Assembly: GCF_044788715.1 (NCBI RefSeq)
Contig: NZ_CP173170.1
Coordinates: 4,030,001-4,094,000 of the forward strand
Direction of reading: 5' to 3'
DNA length: 64,000 nt
Source of the DNA: Methylotuvimicrobium sp018830325
GTDB lineage: Bacteria; Pseudomonadota; Gammaproteobacteria; Methylococcales; Methylomonadaceae
Position numbers and translations under genes: made by a program. Positions 1 to 9,326 of this stretch are shown here, in pieces (the stretch's first letter is position 1; each line of letters begins with the position of its first letter). The notes under the pieces are model-generated. The model saw nothing but the letters and a program-made list of their open reading frames with translations, was not told the origin of the DNA and searched no databases.

Positions 1-135
1 TTTTTCTGAACAAGGGGGGCCTCTCCAGTGGAAATTCAGCGATTAAAGCGCGCGCCTTCTTACTCTTCAAACAGCTGATTTATGGTAGCCGTCATGATTA
101 AGACTCGACTTTGTAGTTCTGAGCGCTATCGACGG

Positions 136-1245
136 CTATTCCCAAACCAAAGCTCCGCCCGTCTGATATTCGGTCACCCGCGTTTCGAAAAAATTTTTCT
201 CTTTGCGCAGATTGGCTTGCTCGTCCAGCCACGGCAATACGTTTTCGGCCCCGGGGAAGGGTGCGGTCAGGCCGACTTGCCGGGCTCGGCGGTTGGCGAC
301 GTAGCGGAATTGCTCGATGTGCAATCCGGCGTTGTAGCCCAAGATCGGCTCGCGCAGGATGTAGCCGGCATAGGCCGTTTCGACGACTTCGGCTTCGTCC
401 CACATTTCCCTTAGCGCTTGCGGGTCGAGCGTCAGGTTTTCTTCATCCAGCAGTTGCCGCACCACGCGGATGCCGAACGCGCAGTGCAGCACTTCGTCAC
501 GCATGATGTATTGCAGTTGCTCGGCCGCGCCTTTCATCAAACCTCGCCGCTGCAACGCGAATATCGGACTGAAGCCGTTGTAAAACCAGCAGCCCTCGAA
601 CACGGCGGCGAAAAACAGATAGGCCATCGCGAATTCGTGCAGCGCGTCGCGATCGGTCAACGGCCTGTCGGATTGCAACACACCCTGCAAGCGGCGGTTG
701 GCCAAGGCAATCTTGCCGTGGATTTCCGGCACCACCCGGTAGCGGTTGTAAATCTCGCGCTGGTCGATCCCCAAGGTTTCGATGCAATGCTGGTAGGTCC
801 AAGTGTGCAGCGCTTCCTCGTAAACTTGCCGGGCCTGGTAGATTTGCAGTTCCGGCGCGCTCATTTTTTCCATCACCGCCAGTCCGATATTGCGCATCGC
901 CAGGATGTCGGAGGTAGTAAGATAAGCGAGTACGTTCTCGAATACGTGGCGCTCAGCCGATGTCAATTTGTGCTGGTAATCGTGCACATCCTGCGCCATC
1001 GAGATTTCCAGCGGCGTCCAATGGTTGCGGTTGGCGTTTAGAAAAAACGACCAAGCCCACGGGTACTTGAACGGGGCCAGTTGATTGATGTCGGCCTGGC
1101 CGTTGACCACCCGTTTTTGTTCGGGGTCGATGGGCGGCACCGTACAACCGTCCGGTGAGGCCGATATTGCGGCGGTTGCCTGGAATTCACCGATCGCCGG
1201 CGCCGCCGAAACATCCCAATCGTCAAAGCTTAACGTCGTTTTCAT
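136..1245 (-). CDS. nrdB: Ribonucleoside-diphosphate reductase, class Ia, beta subunit (NrdB)
   Basis: The small subunit houses the diiron-tyrosyl radical that is passed to NrdA for reduction of ribonucleotides in the cytoplasm. The sequence shows the EALHTWTY block, which supplies Glu and His metal ligands and the radical Tyr four residues after the His. It also shows an FEGCWFY segment and DEVLH for the later Glu/His ligands. The protein is about 369 aa, normal for the family. The ATG at 1243-1245 was chosen over an upstream in-frame ATG because it overlaps the nrdA stop in an ATGA junction and follows a GAGG sequence. That implies translational coupling with nrdA. Expression should follow the cobalamin riboswitch upstream of nrdA. 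Confidence 0.96.
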   Translation of the reverse strand: MKTTLSFDDWDVSAAPAIGEFQATAAISASPDGCTVPPIDPEQKRVVNGQADINQLAPFKYPWAWSFFLNANRNHWTPLEISMAQDVHDYQHKLTSAERHVFENVLAYLTTSDILAMRNIGLAVMEKMSAPELQIYQARQVYEEALHTWTYQHCIETLGIDQREIYNRYRVVPEIHGKIALANRRLQGVLQSDRPLTDRDALHEFAMAYLFFAAVFEGCWFYNGFSPIFALQRRGLMKGAAEQLQYIMRDEVLHCAFGIRVVRQLLDEENLTLDPQALREMWDEAEVVETAYAGYILREPILGYNAGLHIEQFRYVANRRARQVGLTAPFPGAENVLPWLDEQANLRKEKNFFETRVTEYQTGGALVWE

Positions 1246-4034
1246 TGGCAGGCCTCGCAATCCGGATCAGCAATCGAGCAGGCCTTGGGCGCCGTTTCGT
1301 CGGCGCCGGTTTTTTCCATCGCGGTGGCGCCCAAGGTGCGTAAATAATACGTCGTCTTCAAGCCGCGTTGCCAGGCCAGTCGGTACATCCGGTCCAGTTT
1401 GCCGCCGGTCGGCGCGGCGACGTACAAATTTAGCGATTGCGATTGGTCCAACCATTTCTGCCGGCGGGCGGCAGCTTCGATCAGCATTTCCGGGTCGATT
1501 TCGAAGGCCGTGGCATAGCGGGCTTTGATTTCGGCCGGCACCCGCTCGATGGCGGCTAGCGAGCCGTCGAAGTATTTCAGGTCGGCGACCATCACCGCAT
1601 CCCATAAATCCAGTGCTTTCAACTCGCGTACCAATGCGGCGTTGACCACCGTGAACTCGCCGGACAGATTGGATTTGACGTATAGATTCTGATAAACGGG
1701 CTCGATGGACGCCGAAACGCCGACGATGTTGGAAATGGTCGCGGTCGGCGCAATCGCCACGCAATTGGAGTTGCGCATGCCGACTTGGGCGATGCGCTCG
1801 CGCAACGCTTGCCAATCCAACTGCCCGCCGGTCGGCACACCCAAGTCGCCGCGCGTTTCCGCCAAGAGCGCCAAGGTATCCGGCGGTAACACGCCTTGCT
1901 GCCATAAACTGCCGTTAAAGCTGCTGTAACGTCCGCGTTGCTCGGCCAAATCGGCTGAAGCCTGATAGGCGTAATAACACAGCAATTCGGCCGAATAGTC
2001 GGCGAATGCCACCGCTTCCGGGCTGGCGTAAGCGATGCCCAGTTGGTGCAAACAATTGGAGAAGCCCATCATGCCCAGTCCGACCGGGCGGTGGCGCAGG
2101 TTGGCGTTACGCGCTTTGACTGTGGCGTAGAAATTGATGTCGATGACGTTGTCCAACATGCGCATCGCGGTGTTAATGGTGCGTTGCAGTTTGTCGGCAT
2201 CCAGTTGCCAAACCCCGTTATGTTCGACTAAATGCGCGGCCAGATTCACCGAGCCCAGATTGCAAACGGCGGTTTCATCATTGGACGTGTTCAGCGTGAT
2301 TTCGGTGCACAGGTTGGAGCTGTGGATTACCCCTGCGTGTTGTTGCGGCGAACGCAGATTGCAGGCGTCCTTGAAGGTAATCCACGGATGGCCGGTTTCG
2401 AACAGCATGGTCAGCATCTTGCGCCACAATGGCACCGCGCCGATGCGCTTGAATAACTTGATTTCGCCGCGCTCGGCCTTGGCCTCGTAGGCTTGATAAG
2501 CCTCGGCGAAGGCCGCACCGTACAAATCGTGCAAATCCGGCACGTCCACCGGCGAAAACAAAGTCCAATCGCCGTTTTCCCGCACCCGTTGCATGAACAG
2601 ATCCGACACCCAGGCGGCGGTATTCATGTCGTGGCAACGGCGACGCTCGTCGCCGGTGTTTTTGCGCAGTTCCAGAAATTCCTCGAAATCCAGATGCCAG
2701 TTTTCCAGGTAGGCGCAAACCGCACCCTTGCGCTTGCCGCCTTGGTTGACTGCGACGGCGGTATCGTTGACCACCTTTAGGAATGGAATCACGCCCTGGC
2801 TGTTGCCGTTGGTGCCCTTGATCCGGCTGCCCAGCGCCCGCACCGGCGTCCAGTCGTTGCCCAGGCCGCCGGCGTATTTTTGCAGCAGCGCGTTTTCCTT
2901 GATGCTTTGGTAAATGCCGTCCAGATCGTCGGAGACCGTGGTCAAGTAGCAAGACGACAATTGCGGGTGACGGGTGCCGCTGTTAAATAAGGTCGGCGTC
3001 GAGCACATGAAATCAAAGCCGGACAGCAGCCGGTAGAATTCGATCGCGCGCGTTTCGCGGTCAATTTCGTTGAGCGCCAGTCCCATCGCCACCCGCATGA
3101 AAAAGCACTGCGGCAACTCGATGCGGCGGCCGTCGATATGCAAAAAGTAACGGTCGTACAGGGTTTGCAGGCCCAAGTAATCGAATTGCAGATCGCGTTC
3201 GGCCAGTAGCGCTCCACCCAGTTTTTCCAGATCGAACTCGGCCAGACGCGGATCGAGTAACTCGGCGGCGACGCCGGTTGCGATGAAGTCGGCGTAGCAG
3301 CCGGCGTAGCGTTCGGCCATATCGGCTTGGCTCAATGCCGAGCCGGTGGCTTCCAGGCGCAGATGGCTCAACAGCAAACGCGCGGCGACTTTGGCGTAGT
3401 CCGGTTCGACTTCGATCAAGGTCCGCGCCGCCAACACCAAGGCCTGACGTACCGATGCCAACGGCATGCCGTCGTAGAGATTGGTCAGGGCTCCCGTCCA
3501 GACCCGCTCGGCATCGACATCGGCCAAGCCGGCGCAAGCTTCGCGGCACAACGCGATGAACGCTGCACTGTCCAGCGGTCGGCGTCGGCCGTGGTCGTCC
3601 ACTTGCAAAGACGGTGATGCATTGTCGATGGCTTGCCGGGCCGCGCGTTGCTCGGCGTGTTTTTCGCGGTACAGCACGTAAGCGCGGGCCACGTCGTGGG
3701 CGCCGGAACGCATCAGCGCCAGTTCCACTTGGTCCTGAATATCCTCGATATGTATCGTACCGCCGCCCGGCAGGCGCCGAGTCAATGCCTCGACCACGCC
3801 GGCCGTGAGCTGCGCGACCTGATCGCGAGTCCGCGCCGAATTGACGCTATGCTGGCCCTCGACTGCGAGAAAGGCTTTGGTGATCGCGATGGCGATTTTT
3901 TCCGGCTGAAATGTGGCCACGGAACGGTTGCGGCGAATGACTTCCAAGCCGTTCCCCTCCGAGCGCGGCACTGAATGTTTAAAGGACTCGGCAGAGTCGG
4001 GATAAAAACTGGCGGGTTGAGCGGCGGTATCCAT
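1242..4034 (-). CDS. nrdA: Ribonucleoside-diphosphate reductase, class Ia, alpha subunit (NrdA)
   Basis: The large catalytic subunit reduces NDPs to dNDPs using the radical from NrdB. At 930 aa it has an N-terminal ATP-cone-like allosteric region (about residues 30-115). The barrel follows, with the CSTPTLFNSG and SSCYL segments, the NTSNDETAVCNLGSVNL active-site block and the PTATISNIVG phosphate-binding motif. The tail ends in CEACQ, the C-terminal redox CxxC that is reduced by thioredoxin or glutaredoxin. GGAG lies six bases before the ATG. It forms an operon with nrdB and lies downstream of a cobalamin riboswitch on the same strand. By analogy with riboswitch-controlled nrdAB in Streptomyces, this oxygen-dependent enzyme would be repressed when B12 is available, presumably because a B12-dependent class II enzyme exists elsewhere in the genome (inference). 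Confidence 0.96.
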   Translation of the reverse strand: MDTAAQPASFYPDSAESFKHSVPRSEGNGLEVIRRNRSVATFQPEKIAIAITKAFLAVEGQHSVNSARTRDQVAQLTAGVVEALTRRLPGGGTIHIEDIQDQVELALMRSGAHDVARAYVLYREKHAEQRAARQAIDNASPSLQVDDHGRRRPLDSAAFIALCREACAGLADVDAERVWTGALTNLYDGMPLASVRQALVLAARTLIEVEPDYAKVAARLLLSHLRLEATGSALSQADMAERYAGCYADFIATGVAAELLDPRLAEFDLEKLGGALLAERDLQFDYLGLQTLYDRYFLHIDGRRIELPQCFFMRVAMGLALNEIDRETRAIEFYRLLSGFDFMCSTPTLFNSGTRHPQLSSCYLTTVSDDLDGIYQSIKENALLQKYAGGLGNDWTPVRALGSRIKGTNGNSQGVIPFLKVVNDTAVAVNQGGKRKGAVCAYLENWHLDFEEFLELRKNTGDERRRCHDMNTAAWVSDLFMQRVRENGDWTLFSPVDVPDLHDLYGAAFAEAYQAYEAKAERGEIKLFKRIGAVPLWRKMLTMLFETGHPWITFKDACNLRSPQQHAGVIHSSNLCTEITLNTSNDETAVCNLGSVNLAAHLVEHNGVWQLDADKLQRTINTAMRMLDNVIDINFYATVKARNANLRHRPVGLGMMGFSNCLHQLGIAYASPEAVAFADYSAELLCYYAYQASADLAEQRGRYSSFNGSLWQQGVLPPDTLALLAETRGDLGVPTGGQLDWQALRERIAQVGMRNSNCVAIAPTATISNIVGVSASIEPVYQNLYVKSNLSGEFTVVNAALVRELKALDLWDAVMVADLKYFDGSLAAIERVPAEIKARYATAFEIDPEMLIEAAARRQKWLDQSQSLNLYVAAPTGGKLDRMYRLAWQRGLKTTYYLRTLGATAMEKTGADETAPKACSIADPDCEACQ

Positions 4035-4163
4035 GGGTTACTCCATTGAGGAGCGGGGATATGAAGCCGCAACGGCAGGCGCGACACGGAAGCCGAAATA
4101 GCCCGAACCGCATTATTTGCCATCGTCCTCGGAGACACCCCGCTCCCGGTTGATTAAAGTTTC

Positions 4164-4352
4164 GAGGGCAGGTCTCCTGGCTTTCGGGTCGTCGTTTCGG
4201 TTCGGCCTTCCCGGACTCGCGTCCAGTGGCACATGGTGAACCTCAACTCGCCGATTACAGTTGCGGGGGCAGCTCCGGCTTGCAGGCGATCATGCAAAAG
4301 AAGCAAAATCGCCGACCGGATTCCCTTTTAATCCCCTTCGGGGGGAACCGTC
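4164..4352 (-). promoter_or_regulatory. Cobalamin riboswitch upstream of nrdAB
   Basis: On the minus strand the B12 box AAGCCAGGAGACCTGCC reads at 4168-4184. Upstream of it are GCTGCCCCCGCAACTGTAA, a GCCACTG segment and AAAAGGGAA near the 5' end, all hallmarks of the cobalamin aptamer. Downstream, GAGCGGGG (near 4138-4146) can pair with CCCCGCTC (near 4055-4062) just before the nrdA ribosome binding site, which is a possible expression platform. The start codon of nrdA is about 130 bases away. I judged the limits by eye. Confidence 0.92.
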
Positions 4353-4439
4353 TTGGCGCAGTAGTTTAGGCGGGTATGGCGAATGTGTCAAGCTAGGATT
4401 ACTATATGTAGTGATTTTTATAGGCCAATCTGTCTACAT

Positions 4440-4557
4440 ATTGTGCATTCATTGACCCTTCAAGCAAACCCAACTTTTGGATCCAGGCCACCAATCAAAC
4501 AAATACTGTAGGATTTTCAGGTTTAACGGCCCTTTTGAAGCCAATCTATGACAGCAG
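4440..4557. other. Short intergenic stretch without a recognised feature
   Basis: Between the riboswitch and the 3' end of metR I see no gene and no clear terminator. The promoter for the nrdAB leader must lie in or near 4360-4500 on the minus strand, but I could not identify convincing -35/-10 boxes. Confidence 0.4.
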
Positions 4558-5454
4558 CTAGGCTAAAGCGTCATCTAGCGCCATCGCGGCATGTTCCACC
4601 AACCAACGTAAATACTCCAACTCGGCATCCTCGTGCCGACAAGCCAAATACATGGTTTTAGCTATGGGTAGACCAGCGAAACGCAGGCCGGTCAGGCCCA
4701 GTTTGTCGGATTTGTCGGCCAGCAGCCATTCCGGCAGCAGGCACACGCCGCGACCGGCGGCGGCTAGTTGCAGCATGATGTCGGTTTCCTCGACCGGGAT
4801 ATGGGCGGCGGGTTCGATGCCGGCCGGTTGCAGCACCTTACGGAACATGTCCAGCCGCTCGCGCGCCACCGGGTAAGTCAGCACGGTTTCGCCGCGCAAA
4901 TCGTCGGGCTTGATTTCGGCGCGGCCGGCCAGCGGATGGCTGTCGGCCACGATCAATACCAATTCGAAATCGAACAGCGTCTGGTAGCTGAGCAGGCCGT
5001 TATCGACCGGGTCCGAGGTCAACACCGCATCCAGTTTGTATTGGCGGATGGCTTCGAACGATTCGAAGCGGTAGCGCGAGGTGACTTCGACGGTCAAGTC
5101 CGGCCACGCGCGCAGATAGGGTTGCAGAATGTTGCGAAACCACTCGTAGCAGGCATGGCATTCGATGCCTATCGTCAATTTACCGGTCTTGCCTTTGGCT
5201 AGCTGCGCCAAATGGTTTTCCGCCGAATCGACGGTGGCGATGACGGATTCTGCGACCTCGGACATATAACGCCCGGCCTGGCTCAATACCAGCGAGCGGC
5301 CCTGCTTGTACCACAGTGTGACACCCAGGCGTTGTTCCAGGTTTTTGATTTGATGCGACAGCGCCGATTGGGTCAGATGCAGGGTTTCGGCGGAGGCGCT
5401 GAGGGTGCCGTGGCGTTTTAACGCCAGCAGGATGCGCAGGTGGATCAATTCCAT
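4558..5454 (-). CDS. metR: LysR-family regulator MetR
   Basis: This LysR-type transcription factor activates methionine biosynthesis genes, with homocysteine as co-inducer in the enteric relatives. At 298 aa it has an N-terminal winged HTH (LSASAETLHLTQSALSHQIKNLE) and a periplasmic-binding-like effector domain with HACYEW and the LPEWLL segment typical of MetR. It is divergent from metE, the classic MetR arrangement, with about 107 bp between the start codons. The product call rests on the sequence pattern plus this context. Confidence 0.92.
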   Translation of the reverse strand: MELIHLRILLALKRHGTLSASAETLHLTQSALSHQIKNLEQRLGVTLWYKQGRSLVLSQAGRYMSEVAESVIATVDSAENHLAQLAKGKTGKLTIGIECHACYEWFRNILQPYLRAWPDLTVEVTSRYRFESFEAIRQYKLDAVLTSDPVDNGLLSYQTLFDFELVLIVADSHPLAGRAEIKPDDLRGETVLTYPVARERLDMFRKVLQPAGIEPAAHIPVEETDIMLQLAAAGRGVCLLPEWLLADKSDKLGLTGLRFAGLPIAKTMYLACRHEDAELEYLRWLVEHAAMALDDALA

Positions 5455-5475
5455 ATTGATGAATATATCTCATGA

Positions 5476-5495
5476 GTTGATGAAGAATCATCGAT
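5476..5495. promoter_or_regulatory. Candidate MetR operator in the metR-metE intergenic region
   Basis: The near-palindrome GATGAAGAATCATC lies at 5479-5492, with a second TGAA-containing half-site about 15 bp to its left (TGATGAATATATCTCA). Both resemble the MetR consensus TGAA-N5-TTCA. The site sits between the divergent start codons where MetR would act on both genes. The match is partial and was judged by eye. Confidence 0.5.
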
Positions 5496-5561
5496 TATCG
5501 TCATTCATTTGTCTGTTTACAATGTTTTCTGTGTCAAACATTCAACAGACGGTATTTATTC

Positions 5562-7853
5562 ATGACGAAAATTCACAATTTGGGCTTTCCCCGTATCGGC
5601 GCCAAGCGCGAGCTAAAGTTTGCCTTAGAGTCGTACTGGCAAGGTCTATCCTCGCGCGAGGATCTTAAATCACTCGGCCAACAGTTACGCCGGCGTCATT
5701 GGCAATTGCAGGCCGGACTGGATTGGGCGCCGGTCGGCGACTTCGCCTTTTACGACCAAGTGCTGGACATGAGCTTTACCTTGGGCAACCTGCCTGAGCG
5801 GGTGCAACAATTCCACGGCGACGCGTTGGACAATTACTTTCGGGTCGCCCGCGGCCGTTCGGCACAAGCCGCGGACGAAGCCGCTGGTTGCGGCGGCGTC
5901 GCCGCCGGCGAAATGACCAAGTGGTTCGACACCAACTATCACTACATTGTCCCTGAGTTCAACGCCGCCACCGAATTCAAGCTGGATGCGTCCCGGCTGC
6001 TGGAGCAACTGGCAGAGGCCAAGGCCCAAGGCGTCGCCGCCAAGCCGGTGATCATCGGCCCGGTTACCTATTTGTGGTTAGGCAAGGCCAAGGACGACTC
6101 CGAGAAACTGGCGCTGTTGCCCAAACTGCTGCCGGTTTACGCGCAATTGCTGGAAGCGCTGGCGAATGCAGGCGTCGAATGGGTGCAGATCGACGAACCG
6201 ATTCTGGTCACCGAACTCGATGACGCCTGGCAAAATGCTTTTAACACCGCCTATCAACAATTGCAGGCCTGCCGCGTCAAGCTGTTGCTGGTGACCTATT
6301 TCGGCCAACTGGTGGAAAACCGCAATCTCACCGTCAACTTGCCGGTGGCCGGTTTGCACGTCGATGCCGTCAACGGCCGCGATGATGTCGAAGCGTTGCT
6401 CGAGCAATGGCCCGCGGACAAAGTATTATCGCTCGGCGTCATCAATGGCCGCAACATCTGGAAAACCGACCTCAACGCGGTGCTGGATAGTCTGGAACCG
6501 ATTGCTCAACAACTGGGCGAACGCCTGTGGCTGGCACCGTCGTGCTCGCTGCTGCATGTGCCGGTCGATCTGGACAACGAGCAGAAACTCGACGCCGAAA
6601 TCAAATCCTGGCTGGCCTTTGCCAAACAGAAGCTCGGCGAATTGCGCGTGCTGGGTAAGGCGCTGAACCAAGGGCGTGATGCAGTCAAAGCCGAACTGGA
6701 GGACAACCGCGCCGCCATCGAAGCCCGCCACAATTCGGCGCGGGTCAACAATCCGTCGGTCAAGGCGGCGCTGGCCGACATCACCTCGCAACTGGCCCGG
6801 CGCAAAAGCCCGTATGCGCAACGCGCACTCAAGCAGGCCGCGCTACTAAAACTGCCCAAGTTTCCCACTACGACCATCGGTTCTTTCCCGCAGACGTCGG
6901 AAATCCGCCTGGCCCGCAGCCAGTTCAAGTCCGGCAAACTGGACCAAGCCGGCTATCAAGCCGCGATGCGCGGCGAAATTGCGCGTTGCGTGCGTGAACA
7001 GGAAGCGCTCGGTTTGGACGTTTTCGTGCATGGCGAAGCCGAACGCAACGACATGGTGGAATACTTCGGCGAACAACTAGCCGGCTACGCCTTCAGCCAA
7101 TCCGGTTGGGTGCAGTCTTACGGCTCGCGTTGCGTCAAACCGCCCATCCTGTTCGGCGACATCAGCCGCCCGCGCCCGATGACCGTCGAATGGATCGGCT
7201 ACGCCCAATCCCTGACCGACAAACCGATGAAAGGCATGTTGACCGGTCCTGTGACCATTTTGAACTGGTCATTCGTGCGCGACGACCAGTCGCGTTCGGT
7301 CACCTGCAAGCAACTGGCCCTGGCCATCCGCGCGGAAGTGCTGGATTTGGAAAAAGCCGGTATCGGCGTGATTCAAATCGACGAAGCCGCCCTACGCGAA
7401 GGTTTGCCGTTACGCCGATCGCAATGGCAGGCGTATCTGGAGTGGGCGGTGGAAGCGTTCCGTATCGCGACGGGCGGCGTGGCCGACGAGACGCAGATAC
7501 ACACTCACATGTGTTACTCCGAGTTCAACGACATCATCGCCGCCATCGCCGACATGGACGCAGACGCCATTACCATCGAGACTTCGCGTTCCGACATGGA
7601 GTTACTGGATGCCTTCGAGCATTTCAACTACCCGAACGGCATCGGTCCCGGCGTCTACGACATCCATTCGCCCAATATTCCGAGCGAGCAGCATATCGTG
7701 GCGCTGATGCGCAAGGCCGCCGAACGCATTCCGGCCGAACAATTGTGGGTCAACCCGGACTGCGGCCTGAAAACCCGCCAGTGGCATGAGGTGATACCGG
7801 CGCTGACCCGGATGGTGGCCGCCGCCAAAACCTTGCGTGCCACGCTAGGCTGA
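5562..7853 (+). CDS. metE: Cobalamin-independent methionine synthase (MetE)
   Basis: MetE transfers the methyl group of 5-methyltetrahydropteroyl-triglutamate to homocysteine in the cytoplasm, the last step of methionine synthesis, with no need for B12. At 763 aa it has the family length. It begins with HNLGFPRIGAKRELK, and the C-terminal half starts at FPTTTIGSFPQT. Zinc/homocysteine ligands are visible as HMCYSEF and as the Cys in NPDCGLKTR. It is divergent from metR with a candidate operator between. The ribosome binding site is weak (ACGG). Together with riboswitch-controlled nrdAB next door it makes a neighbourhood of B12-independent isozymes. Confidence 0.96.
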   Translation: MTKIHNLGFPRIGAKRELKFALESYWQGLSSREDLKSLGQQLRRRHWQLQAGLDWAPVGDFAFYDQVLDMSFTLGNLPERVQQFHGDALDNYFRVARGRSAQAADEAAGCGGVAAGEMTKWFDTNYHYIVPEFNAATEFKLDASRLLEQLAEAKAQGVAAKPVIIGPVTYLWLGKAKDDSEKLALLPKLLPVYAQLLEALANAGVEWVQIDEPILVTELDDAWQNAFNTAYQQLQACRVKLLLVTYFGQLVENRNLTVNLPVAGLHVDAVNGRDDVEALLEQWPADKVLSLGVINGRNIWKTDLNAVLDSLEPIAQQLGERLWLAPSCSLLHVPVDLDNEQKLDAEIKSWLAFAKQKLGELRVLGKALNQGRDAVKAELEDNRAAIEARHNSARVNNPSVKAALADITSQLARRKSPYAQRALKQAALLKLPKFPTTTIGSFPQTSEIRLARSQFKSGKLDQAGYQAAMRGEIARCVREQEALGLDVFVHGEAERNDMVEYFGEQLAGYAFSQSGWVQSYGSRCVKPPILFGDISRPRPMTVEWIGYAQSLTDKPMKGMLTGPVTILNWSFVRDDQSRSVTCKQLALAIRAEVLDLEKAGIGVIQIDEAALREGLPLRRSQWQAYLEWAVEAFRIATGGVADETQIHTHMCYSEFNDIIAAIADMDADAITIETSRSDMELLDAFEHFNYPNGIGPGVYDIHSPNIPSEQHIVALMRKAAERIPAEQLWVNPDCGLKTRQWHEVIPALTRMVAAAKTLRATLG

Positions 7854-7931
7854 TCGGCGCCTTTTGATGTATCGAACGCCCCGGTGCCTTCTTAGGTACT
7901 GCCGAAATTTGAAGTGCGAAAGGGAATATTT

Positions 7932-7968
7932 TGTTGGGTTACGCCGCACTAACCCAACATTTTGTCTT
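7932..7968 (+). terminator. Probable rho-independent terminator of metE
   Basis: TGTTGGGTTA (7932-7941) and TAACCCAACA (7950-7959) form a perfect 10-bp stem followed by TTTTGTCTTTT. It sits about 80 bp after the metE stop. Confidence 0.75.
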
Positions 7969-8022
7969 TTACGACAGTTTCCTGATGCCGGGGTCAACTA
8001 ATAGCAGAGCATGCGATAACCC

Positions 8023-8845
8023 ATGAACATTTCCTTTGAGATCGTCCCCAGAAGCTTGGAGGCCTTTGAAAAACAATATGCGTTTGTGCAGAGCTTGGAT
8101 AGCGGTATCAATATCATCAACGTGCCGGATATTCAGCGTTTCGATATTCGCAGTTGGGAACTGGCGACGCACATCGACCGGCGCAAATATCGCTTCATTC
8201 CGCACTTTCGGGCTATCGATTTTAAAATCGAAAGCGGCGAGTTGTATCGCATCATCGAACAATACCGACTCGACGACATTTTGCTGGTCACCGGCGACCC
8301 GCCGGAAGGTTTGAAACGCAGCTATTACAATACCGACGTGATCGATCTGATTCGAGCGGTGCGCCGGCGTTTTCCGGCGTTGAACATCTATGCCGGATTC
8401 GATCCGCATCGGCAAGGCTTGCAACACGAATGCCATTATATTCAGCGCAAGGCCGATGCCGGCGCCAACGGCTTTTTTTCGCAACCGTTTTACGACCATC
8501 GCCTGGTGGAACTGTTTGCCGAACACATGGACGGACTGGAAACCTACATCGGCATCAGCCCGGTGGTGACGCCGGCCTCGCAAAACTATTGGGAAGTGAA
8601 AAATCACGTCAAGTTTCCGAAGCATTTCCGACCCGATTACGACTGGAACGTCGAATTCGCCAACCGGCTGATCGACTCGGCGGCGGAAAACGATTGGCAT
8701 GTGTATTTCATGCCGATCAAAGTGGATTTGCATAAATATTTCGAGCGCATCGGCTTGGCTAAAGCTTGCCAACGCAGCCATTCTCAATGCCATCGGCAGG
8801 AACGGTTTGAACTATTCGCATGACGCGGTCTTCGGGGATGCATGA
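8023..8845 (+). pseudogene. MetF-like methylenetetrahydrofolate reductase family protein, frameshifted near its 3' end
   Basis: The frame resembles the TIM-barrel methylene-H4F reductase family, with FEIVPRS at the N-terminus, LLVTGDPPEG and FFSQPFYDHR. It is shorter (about 270 aa) than usual MetF. The open frame ends at 8823 with an Arg/Cys-rich tail. From about 8757 the +1 frame instead reads LANAAILNAIGRN, then HDAVFGDA, and stops at 8843-8845, four bases before the next ATG. A single extra base in GGCTTGG would explain the shift. Known family role: NAD(P)H-dependent reduction of methylene-H4F. Some methylotrophs carry such short paralogues in tetrahydromethanopterin gene clusters (recalled, not checked). 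It could also be a sequencing error. Confidence 0.7.
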
Positions 8846-8848
8846 CTC

Positions 8849-9001
8849 ATGGCGGAGCATATTCTGTTTCTTACCGGAAAACTGGCCGAAAAGCAGTTGC
8901 GTGATTGCCAAAATAGCGGCGAACGGCCGATCATTCATCGTTTATATGAAAGCAAGTGCTTTCCGCGAGCCCGTATTCTTCAGCCTTCTGGAAGAACTTA
9001 A
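8849..9001 (+). pseudogene. Truncated 5' remnant of a dihydropteroate-synthase-like gene (DUF6513/TIGR00284 type)
   Basis: The ATG at 8849 opens a 50-codon frame beginning MAEHILFLTGKLAEKQL. This matches the conserved start of DHPS-like proteins found in archaea and in methylotrophs with tetrahydromethanopterin-linked C1 metabolism (recalled family knowledge). After about 35 codons the similarity is lost and the frame closes at 8999-9001, directly before the convergent hemP gene. The family length is about 450-500 aa, so almost all of the gene is missing. It starts four bases after the restored stop of the MetF-like gene, which suggests a former operon. Confidence 0.55.
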
Positions 9002-9040
9002 TTTTGGGCTAATGAAAAGCCGCCGGTATTGCTCAAGCCA

Positions 9041-9220
9041 TCATTTCGTCAAAATCAATTTATCGTTACTCGTAATGCGCAAACGATATTCGCTACCGCG
9101 GTGAACGATAGTGATTTCATTGCATTGACCCAATAGCTCGCGGCTATCGATCTGAGTTCGTTTTGAAACCGACTCAATTGCCGACACAGGTTTGTTTGGA
9201 TGTTGTCCTTTGTCGTTCAT
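9041..9220 (-). CDS. hemP: Hemin uptake protein HemP family
   Basis: This 59-aa frame contains IDSRELLGQ, then EITIVHRGSEYRLRIT and the C-terminal KLILTK, the typical HemP signature. HemP proteins are small and cytoplasmic; in some bacteria they affect transcription of haem or iron uptake genes. The gene lies 107 bp downstream of the PepSY-flavoprotein reductase on the same strand, at the end of the iron-uptake operon. That context supports the call. It is easily missed because of its size. Confidence 0.85.
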   Translation of the reverse strand: MNDKGQHPNKPVSAIESVSKRTQIDSRELLGQCNEITIVHRGSEYRLRITSNDKLILTK

Positions 9221-9326
9221 ACGTTAGATATTTGTCCGTTTGAGGTTGCATTCATTCTTGAACAGGCAAGTTGCTTCGAATACCGCGCGCGCTCCATTTT
9301 CCCGATCATATCTCGAGCAGCTTCGG

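Noticed and set aside
3782..4138. 118-codon open frame on the minus strand in the nrdA leader, overlapping the nrdA start
   Set aside because: It overlaps nrdA in another frame, begins within the region just downstream of the riboswitch and has no domain; it is better read as untranslated leader.
8820..9104. 94-codon open frame on the plus strand over the DHPS-like remnant and hemP
   Set aside because: Different frame from the recognisable DHPS-like start and antisense to hemP, which has an unmistakable family signature.
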